Positions 56,497 through 64,000 of a stretch of DNA of 64,000 bases are shown here, one piece after another. Source of the DNA: Anaeramoeba flamelloides (lineage: Eukaryota > Metamonada > Anaeramoebidae). The DNA lies in assembly GCA_027625915.1 (NCBI GenBank), contig JANTQA010000023.1:496001-560000 (forward strand), written 5' to 3'. The notes beneath the pieces are model-generated. The model was not told the DNA's origin and searched no databases. It worked only from the letters and a program-made list of their open reading frames with translations. Positions within the stretch are counted from its first letter, which is position 1. Every line of letters begins with the position of its first letter. Both the position numbers and the translations under genes were made by a program.

Positions 56497-57905
56497 ACTA
56501 TTTTATAAACAGTGACTCATCTTAAATTATAAATTAAAAAAAAAAAATCCTTTTAGTATTCAAGAACAACTAAAAATTAAATCTGATTTTTAATTCACTT
56601 TTAAATCATTTAAATATATAAAAATCCAAATTTAAAAAATCCAAAAAAAATAAAACCAAAAACTCAAAAAAAGTGAGTCACAATTTGTTGAAATGAGCAT
56701 TAACAATTGTTTATTACTGAAATTTCACTGAAAAAGGTTGACAAAGAAGATTTTTTACTGATTGTTTAAATTCATTTTAAAAGACATTGTATATTCTCAA
56801 TTTTCTTAGTGATTATTTGTCTTTTTGCAAGTTCTTTTTTTTCCAAATGATCTTTTCTAAAAAAATAGTATAAAAAAAAAAAGAAAAAGAAAAATTTCAA
56901 AAAAAAAAACAAAAGAAAATTAAAAATAATAAGAAAAATTATTTTAAAAAAATGTTTAAAAAAACAATTGGAATAATTGAAAATAAATTTCAAAATTAGA
57001 AAAAATGATGGGATTTGAATATTCTTCGAAATACATGAAAATTAAAAATACCCAAATAATAATTAAGCCACAAAAAACACTTTATTAACGACTTCTAAGA
57101 AATATTAGTGCCAATATACTCATTTTACAATAAAATTGCAATTTTACTTTTAGACAAAATATTTTTTTTTTTGAATTTTCAAATTTAAACCACTCTGAAG
57201 GGTTTTGGTACATTTTGAGTATATTTGAGTATGTTAGTATTTATTAGGGTAAGTGTATATGTATGTTAGTGTATTGGCATGGGTTGTGTTGGGCTTTGAT
57301 CAGTACCGACTTTACATCTTTTTTTAAAACCAATTTATTTGAAGGAATGGGATGTTAAATAATAAAGTTTGGCTTGGGTCGCCTTGTGAGGGGTATCGGT
57401 TTGTACGATTAGATATTACTCTGTTATTTTTCTAATTATCTTTAAGATTACAAAATTGTGGGTAATGATAAACAATTAGAAATTTCATTACCAAGTGTCT
57501 TTTCTCTCATTTGATTAATACCATTTCCCAATGACCAGTAATTTAAATCATCCAAGATATCAATCCCTTTCACACACAATGGGTTGAACATAATTCCCTA
57601 AAATGTGTAATTTTTTGAATTTTGATATTTTCATCAAAAAAAATTCTCTATAATAAAATTCGTAATTTACCATAAACTTAGTATATTATCACTAGGATTT
57701 ATTAAAAGTTGTTCGAAAAGTGTTTTTTCGTGGGGTTAAAAAATTTTCAGGTATTTTTGATTTTATTGGATATTTGAAAGATTCAAAATGATTCTAATCG
57801 AAAAATTTGAAAATATTTTTTTGATAAGAATCTGGGATAAATACCCTCAAACCAATTCCCATTAACATTATAAAGTGAGTCAAAATTTTTGAAATCTAGT
57901 TTAAT
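56497..57905 (-). mobile_element. GACTCAC-family element, copy 4, carrying foreign sequence
   Basis: Inverted relative to copy 3. The outer end at 57862-57904 (TTAACATTATAAAGTGAGTC, AAAATTTTTGAAATC) is the inverse of 55037-55080. The inner end at about 56497-56525 contains TATAAACAGTGACTCATC. The family core is recognisable at 56660-56810. Instead of the usual ~230-bp T-rich block it contains ~0.8 kb (about 57000-57770) that is GC-richer and absent from other copies, including coding-like stretches on the minus strand. Total length is 1.4 kb. Confidence 0.62.
57324..57735 (-). pseudogene. Coding-like gene fragment captured inside a transposon
   Basis: On the minus strand, 57597-57448 is open after a TTTTAG acceptor-like site and reads GIMFNPLCVKGIDILDDLNY, then WSLGNGINQMREKTLGNE, ending in TAA. 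Upstream, about 57720-57660, reads EKTLFEQLLINPSDNILSLW and stops at a GTAAAT donor-like site. Downstream, 57425-57324, reads SNRTNRYPSQGDPSQTLLF to TAA. Residue composition is that of a normal protein, unlike the surroundings. The pieces are interrupted and do not make an intact gene. I do not recognise the family. Confidence 0.5.
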
Positions 57906-58246
57906 TCAGAAAATAATAATAATAAAACTTATAATTTCGAAAAGAAAGAATTAAATAACAAATTAAAAACAAATCTCAATGAGTTTTTTGTTTATTTCTA
58001 GATTAGATCAATAATAATTTATTATTATTAGATAAAGGTTAAAAATTTTTAATTGAAGTTAAAAATCAACAACAAAAAAAAAATTTTTGATTCAAAATAT
58101 CATTTATAATTTTTAAAATTAAACTATAAAATTTATTCTTTCTCCTTTACAGGAAAAAGAAAAAAAAAAAAAAAAAAAAGAAATGAGAAGTAATATAAAA
58201 AAATAAAAGTAAAAGAAAAAAAGAAATTAGAATTTTTAATGTTTAT

Positions 58247-61200
58247 TTAATCCTTTTTTTTTTTTTTTTTATCTTTTTTCTTTTTCTTTTTTTTCTTCTT
58301 TTTATCTTTTTTCTTTTCTTTCTTTGGTGATTTTTCTTTCTTTTCTGTTTTTTCTTTCTTTGGTGATTTTTCTTTCTTTGGTGATTTTTCTTCTTTGGTT
58401 TCTAATTCCATTTCTTTATCTTTTTTCTTTTTCTTATCCTTTTTCTTCTTCTTTTTCTTTTTTTCTTTTTTCTTTTCTTTCTTTTCTTCTTTTTCTTCTT
58501 TTACTTCCTCTTCAATTTCAATTTCTTTTTCTTTTGTTTTGTTGTTTTTGGAATCTTTCATAATATTCTTATAAAGGTTTTTCCATGATCCTGGTGTGTT
58601 TTCGTTTGCCTTTCCATATTTATCTAATAGTCCCTCTTTGATTAATTTTTTTTTTGCCATTGCCTAAAGTTACAAATAATCAGAATTAATAAGAAAATAA
58701 AATTCAATTAATGATTAATTGTTGATTACAAAATTTTAAAATTTCAAAAATGAAAAAAAATTCCGTTGAAATAATTTCTAAAAAATTAAATTGATTTTAA
58801 TGTAAACACCGAAAAATTAACAATAAAATAAAATTAAAAATTTTGGAAACACTTAATGTTTTACTCAAACAAGTTAAAAAAAAAAAATCACATTTTATGC
58901 CTTTTGAGAAAATTTTTACTTTTCAAAATTATTAGAAGTTGCTAAAATTGTTTTCAAGATTCATTTATTTTTTTCTTCAAGTCTATTATAATTTCGCTAA
59001 TTATAAAAAATTATTCGCATTTTGAATTTTGAATTGGAATATGATTATTATTGTTGAAAGATAAATTATTGGGAGTAATTTCAGTTCTGTTTAATTACTA
59101 AAGGAAAACTTTTTGTTTTATTTGGTTTATAAGCATAACAACATTTTGTCAATCAATATTTTTTCCTAATAAAAAATATGAAATAAAAAAAAAAAATTGT
59201 AAACTTTACGTGAGCATAAAAATAGCTGAAATCTTTGAAAACCCAGAAATTGATTTTTGTTTTTTCTTATTTTGAATCAAAAAGATTATACTTGTAATTA
59301 TGAATATTTAGTTGTAAAAAACAAATTTTAAAATTGATTTTGTATTTTTAAAAAGATCAAGTTGGGAATTTTTATGCATTTTTTTCCGAGTAAATTTGAA
59401 ATTTAATATTTCCCAATTAATGAATCGAATTATGATTAAATTCTAAAATAAATTAACACTTACTTTTCTTTGTCTTTGTTAAATTTATCCGGGTAATTCT
59501 AAAGTGTTATCTTGGAAATCAATGAGGTTCCAAGATTTTTGAAAAATAATTTTATTACTAAAATGGCCGAAAGGTGTTAATTTATATTTCATTTAGTAGT
59601 ACTCATAATAAAAATAAAAAAAAAAATAAAATAAAATGAAATAAATTAGCACAGCTGGTATTTTACCTAAAGGAGTAGTAAAAGTTTGAAAAAAGCAGAG
59701 AGTCAAACTGCCTAAAAAAGTGGTTTAACAGATTTGAGCAACACTTTTCAAACGAGTATGAGTATCACCTTATAAAAACTTTTCATTATTCACTTTTTAA
59801 AACAGGTGTGTTTTTTTTTTTTCAAACTCATATCTTAACCACACTTAATTAATATGAGAGAATCGGATTTAGAAAATGAATGTATAATAATATTTGTTAA
59901 GGTGAATAATTTAGTAATTTCACCACTGCATTGTTCTTTTCATTTAAATAATTTTTCTGATAAATGAAATTGAAAAAAAAGTTCATGCTTAAATTTAAAA
60001 AAAAAAAAAATAATAATAAAATAAAAAATCAAACAGTAGGCCCAAATCCCCATTTTCTTGGATACAAATCACGATCCATAATGACTCTTTTAATTTTAGC
60101 TGCAGCGCCATATTTAGCTGTTAAGATTACTGGAGTTGTCATTAATGCAATTGCAAGGCAAACGGCTTCTCCTTTAGTAGTAACAAGAACAATTTCTTCA
60201 TTAACCTCAATATCATCACAACGAAGAATACCAGAGACCATTAATTTTGCACCATAGCATATTGCATTAACTGCTGTGTCTTTAATAATGATACGCTTAT
60301 GGTGTTTAAGAAGTATTTCAATTGGACTGATTATTTTTCTTAAATAGGATTCATTCCCAGTTGTATCATACAAATATTGTGCATCTTTTAAATCATGCAT
60401 GGTGACTAAGTTGTCTTTTTCTGAAAGAAATCCAGATCTTTTATGATTTATTTTTTAATAAAAGTATATTTTTTTTATAGAAAATTATAATATAAAAAGT
60501 TAAGATGAATCAAATGAATACAAATACAATTTGCAAAATAAAGTTTAAAAGAAAATTAGATTAATTGTTTTCATAGAATGTAATAAAGCATTTTGTATTA
60601 AATTGATCATTAAAAATCTTGATTGTTTTTTTAATATTAGAAATACATTAATTTTTCAAATACCTTAAAAACAGTCAAGTTTTGTAATTTCATATTTTTT
60701 TATTCTTATTATTTTATATATCCCTTTAAAATGATACTCAATATTAATTTTAAAAAGCTGAATATCAATTTAAAAAATCTCGTTTTTCATTTAAAAAAAA
60801 AAATAAAGATAATAAATGCAAAAATAAGTCTAAAAGAATTATTTTTTTTTTTTCTTGAAAATTTAAGTACAGATGTTTTAAAAAAAACTGTAGTACTAAA
60901 ACTGTTATAAGGCGCTACTCCAAAATACTTGTAACGAATGGATCAAACAGTTTGAACAAAACATTTTTAAAACATTTGGTACTCACTTTTTTAAAATTTT
61001 TATTTATCACGTTTTTAAAATTTGATGTATTAATTTTTTATTAAATTTTTTTAGAAAGTTTTTCTCTTGTTTGTCAATAAGTATTTTATTTGAAAAGGTT
61101 GTTTGTATTTAATAAAAGAACAACTTTCTTTAAATTGTATTTTTTAAAATAAAGTTAAAAATCAAGTTAAATGCTTATAGTATGGTATGGTTTACACATA

Positions 61201-61644
61201 AATACAATTTTTTATTTTTTATTTATTGAAAGAAAAAGTTTGTTTGATTATTTTTTTTGTTTTACAATACTGTTATTTGCGATTTAAATGGGATCAAATT
61301 TCAGTTGATTATCCTTTTTTCAATTCTGAAATCTGACTTTCATTTCTGGGTTCTGATTTCATTCAATATATACCATAATATTTATCAATATATTCATTAA
61401 AAAAAAAGAACCAAACAAATAAATATAAGATCACACATTACAGTCTATTTTCTTTGAAATTCTTATAAAGAAATATCAAAAAATTAAAACCAACCTTAAT
61501 TTTTAATTCATCATTCCTTTCAAAGAGATTTAAATTTTTAAGATCTCCAAGAATAAATGACAAATTACAATAGATTTCTTTGGAAAGTCTTATTTTTCAA
61601 AAAATATGAAAGTGAAATTTTTTGCAATAAAAATGCAAAATGCT

Positions 61645-61675
<31 letters not shown>

Positions 61676-63017
61676 TAATTACCTGACACGACGAAGTTCA
61701 GCCATTTTCCCACCAACACCTAACAAATATCCTAAATGGATACACAAGGTTCTAATATAGGTACCAGCTTGGCATTTTACCCAAAAAACACCTAATTTTT
61801 TTTCTGCATCATATTCAATTAATTTAGAATCATAGATGGTTCTAATTCTTAATTTCTTTTTGACTGCAGAGGATAGTGGTGGCTTTTGAAATAAGGCTCC
61901 TTTTAAAGTTTCTAATTCTTTTGCCAATAATTTTTCGTTTTTAATTTCGTTTTTTAATTGGACAATGGCAACATACTCTTTTCCTGCATTTTGTTGTGAT
62001 TTAACCAATCGTGTTCCTCTATTTTTTTAAAGGTATTAGGGAGTTGATTATTATTTTGAATGGAAAAGAAAATATTTAATAACTTTATTGTTGAAATGTT
62101 TTTGTGGTTGAGTGTTTTATTATTTATTATTCTCTGAAACTGTTTGATGTCTTTAAATGTTTTTTTGGGTTTTCTAAATGAAAGGAAAATAAATAAAAAA
62201 AAAAAAAAAAAAAAAAAAGAAATACGTAATACGTAATACAAAATTAAAAGAAAAAAGAATTTGAAATTTTTTTCTTTTTTTTTCAAAAAGAAAGAAAGTC
62301 AACAAATTTGACAAAAAAATTAATAAAAAAAAAAAATAAAGCAAAAAAATCTTCAAGGAAGATTGCCAAAGTTTTGAAGATTTTTTGTTGGTTGAGTTTC
62401 TTCAAAATAAAACACTCAAATAATGAGACTAAAAAAACAAAATTTACCGATTAAGTGTCACGATTAAACATCCAGTGACAGAAGGATCAAGAGTTCCAGA
62501 ATGGCCAGTTTTTTCAGTTCTTAAGATATTTTTTACCCAGGACACAACCTAATAAAAAGGTAATTGTTATAAAGAATAATTAGGAATGAGAAAATTAATT
62601 CTTTTTCTTACAAAAACAAAAGATTAAAAAAAAAAAAATTAAGGTTTAATTTACTTCATGAGAAGAAGGATTAGCTGGTTTGTCAAGATTCATAAAACCA
62701 TATAATAAATATTGATCAAGTGGTCTTTTTTTTGGTGTGTACCCATTAGGTAAGGGATTGTAAGATCCTGTTTTAATTTTCATTTTTTCCATACCCTAAT
62801 AAAAGTAATAAAAAAAAAAAAAAAAAAAAAGATCAATTAATTTGCTATAAGAAAGAATGAAGAAAAGAAAACAAAGAAAAGCTACTTTTAAAAGAATTGG
62901 AAAATCTGATGTGTCAAGCTTTGGAGTAACATTAGTTGGTTTAAGATAAAGTTCTGGCTTTTTATCAGATTTCTTTTTTGATTTTTTTTTTTGTTTTTTT
63001 GATTTTTCTTTGGACAT
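58247..63017 (-). CDS. DKC1: Dyskerin/Cbf5, H/ACA snoRNP pseudouridine synthase, six exons
   Basis: Catalytic subunit of H/ACA ribonucleoproteins, isomerising guide-selected uridines in rRNA and snRNA. Exons: 63017-62886, 62795-62655, 62548-62448, 62018-61683, 60437-60035 and 58663-58247. All introns are GT-AG (90, 106, 429, 1245 and 1371 nt) and the joins keep frame: 1530 nt, 509 aa plus TAA (human dyskerin 514). Exon 1 has a Lys-rich start and [11 protein letters not shown] of the DKCLD domain. Exons 2-4 hold the TruB domain: [13 protein letters not shown], the catalytic motif [12 protein letters not shown] with Asp112, [17 protein letters not shown] and [13 protein letters not shown]. Exon 5 holds the PUA domain ([36 protein letters not shown]). 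Exon 6 has [20 protein letters not shown] and a long [11 protein letters not shown] nucleolar-type tail. Identity is very secure; joins rest on consensus and alignment. Confidence 0.96.
58664..60034 (-). other. Dyskerin intron 5 (1.37 kb)
   Basis: Large intron before the last exon. Mostly AT-rich, but 59645-59780 is GC-richer (AGCACAGCTGGTATTTTACC ... GCAACACTTTTCAAACGAGT) and partly resembles 60895-60995 in intron 4. It could be a small repeat or an intronic non-coding RNA; no box H or ACA could be assigned with confidence. Confidence 0.5.
60438..61682 (-). other. Dyskerin intron 4 (1.25 kb)
   Basis: AT-rich intron. 60895-60995 (TATAAGGCGCTACTCC ... GATCAAACAGTTTGAACAAA ... GGTACTCAC) is the only GC-richer patch and resembles the patch in intron 5. 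An A run lies at 61650-61674 beside the donor. Confidence 0.5.
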
Positions 63018-63679
63018 AATGATTTGTGTATAAAAGAGAATAGATGATAAAAAATGAAACAAATAGTTGAAAATGAATTTTACATAAGGTGACTTGTGTT
63101 TCAGTAGTTAACTAAAATCTTTGTTTGTTGATATTTATGGAAGAAATATGAATTCCTAAAATCTTTAAAAATTTTTAGGTTGAATTTACTTTATGTGAAT
63201 TTTTGAAACTCACTTCCAATCAAGGAGAAGAAAGAGTTTGATTTCATTGCATTCAAAAAACAATAAACAAACTTTTGTATTGGAAATCTGCTTCTAAAGT
63301 AAAAGTTAAGAAAGTACAGTTGTTTAAATAACATGTGTTGGCCTCATTAAATATTGGTTTTCAGACTTTTTAACTGTTGTTGTTTGTATTTGGTGTTTTT
63401 AATTGTTGTTAAAAAAGTTTTAAATATTGTGTACTAAGTTTTTAAGGGAGTAGCTACACCATAAGACATGATAAAAATTTGAGAGAGATGAGATAAGAAC
63501 ATTTTATTTTAGTGGCGTGTGATCGTAGATTCTCTAAAAATTTTTTTAAAAAAATTATTTGATATTTTTTTTTTTAGTAATGTTCAACAATAAAAAAAAA
63601 GAGATTATATTGATAAAATAGTTTTATTATTATTATTATTTTATTATTAAAATAAACTTAATTCGATTAATTTGGACAC
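63018..63679. other. Dyskerin upstream region
   Basis: Region upstream of the dyskerin ATG on the minus strand, expected to hold its promoter. AT-rich; GGGAGTAGCTACACC near 63446 and GTGGCGTGTGATCG near 63512 stand out, but no known motif was recognised. Confidence 0.4.
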
Positions 63680-64000
63680 AGTTTAAACAGTTAGAAGAAT
63701 AACAAAAACATTATTTACATTCAATGGGGAAGTAATTTTAATTCAACAAACTATATCATTTTTTGTGTTTTTTGTTTTTGTTTTCATTTTCAATTTTTCA
63801 GTTACTTAATCGGTTTAGTTAGATCTGAAAATTTTTTATAGATGGTTACTAGATGGTCACAGTTGAGTTTCTTCAAGTGATAAATCCACATACAACCGGT
63901 ACATGGTATCTTATCATTTGATCGATCAACCATTGTTGGTGTAATTTTAACAAATCTACCAATATATTTTTTGTTCAAACTCTTTCATTTCAGCTCATTT
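63680..64000 (+). repeat. Dispersed FDRSTIVG repeat, copy 3, runs off window
   Basis: Aligns with the inverse of 43720-44240 from ATTTACATTCAATGGGGAAG through a T-rich tract ending TTTTTCAG. It also contains ATTTGATCGATCAACCATTG at 63917, which translates as FDRSTIVGVI, then TNLPIYFLFK. It continues past the right edge. Confidence 0.68.

Larger units (their letters stand above)
54454..58246. other. Spacer with paired GACTCAC elements
   Basis: 3.8 kb between the stop codons of the PH-domain gene (+) and dyskerin (-). It contains two inverted GACTCAC-family copies and, inside the second, foreign coding-like sequence. An (AT)n/(GA)n microsatellite lies at 55728-55807. The remaining parts are AT-rich. 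Confidence 0.65.

Noticed and set aside
57200-57450. GC-richer patch considered as a structural RNA gene
   Set aside because: No tRNA, 5S, U6 or SRP motif found; the minus strand reads better as coding-like gene fragments.
58324-58563. Plus-strand Phe/Leu-rich frame opposite the dyskerin tail
   Set aside because: Antisense of the Lys/Glu-rich C-terminus of dyskerin.

Overview
The window is nuclear DNA of an AT-rich, intron-bearing eukaryote. The encoded proteins point to a free-living amoeboid protist: a von Willebrand A plus alpha-kinase protein, an HSPA12-type Hsp70 relative, poly-Asn, Asn/Gln and Lys/Glu low-complexity runs, GT-AG introns, and TAA as the stop of every complete gene. A dictyostelid-like or Anaeramoeba-like organism would fit, but that is inference. 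Coding sequence fills only a little over a quarter of the window. The rest is very AT-rich spacer and intron with homopolymer runs and at least five families of short inverted-repeat elements.

Layout. 1-3018 (-): 5' part of a large alpha-helical protein, tentatively Urb2/Npa2-like. 8893-9657 (+): AMPK/SNF1 beta subunit. 13610-16621 (-): VWA/alpha-kinase protein whose two catalytic-site aspartates are replaced. 18183-19456 (+): unrecognised three-exon gene. 23769-31189 (-): SEL1L/Hrd3 ERAD adaptor in two exons separated by a 4.9-kb intron packed with small transposons. 36473-37663 (-): proteasome alpha-7 (PSMA3), three exons. 44684-47734 (-): Ser-rich HSPA12-like protein. 52723-54453 (+): PH-domain protein. 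58247-63017 (-): dyskerin/Cbf5, six exons. Several of these genes become complete only when exons are joined at the introns described in their entries.

The genes do not form one pathway. They are housekeeping and signalling genes: energy sensing, ER-associated degradation, the proteasome, and H/ACA snoRNP or ribosome biogenesis (dyskerin, perhaps also the Urb2-like gene).

The spacers carry: (i) a ~197-bp, nearly palindromic Tc1/mariner-type MITE with TA duplications; (ii) a ~585-bp family ending in GGTATTTCC; (iii) a ~600-bp family with GACTCACTTTATAATG termini, one copy of which holds foreign-looking coding sequence; (iv) a dispersed ~0.5-kb repeat that still spells a conserved peptide; (v) a 489-bp element with CCGGACATG termini. 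Two long palindromes also occur: a 1.6-kb one with transposase-like fragments in both arms, and a 0.56-kb hairpin with ~200-bp arms. No tRNA, rRNA or CRISPR was found.
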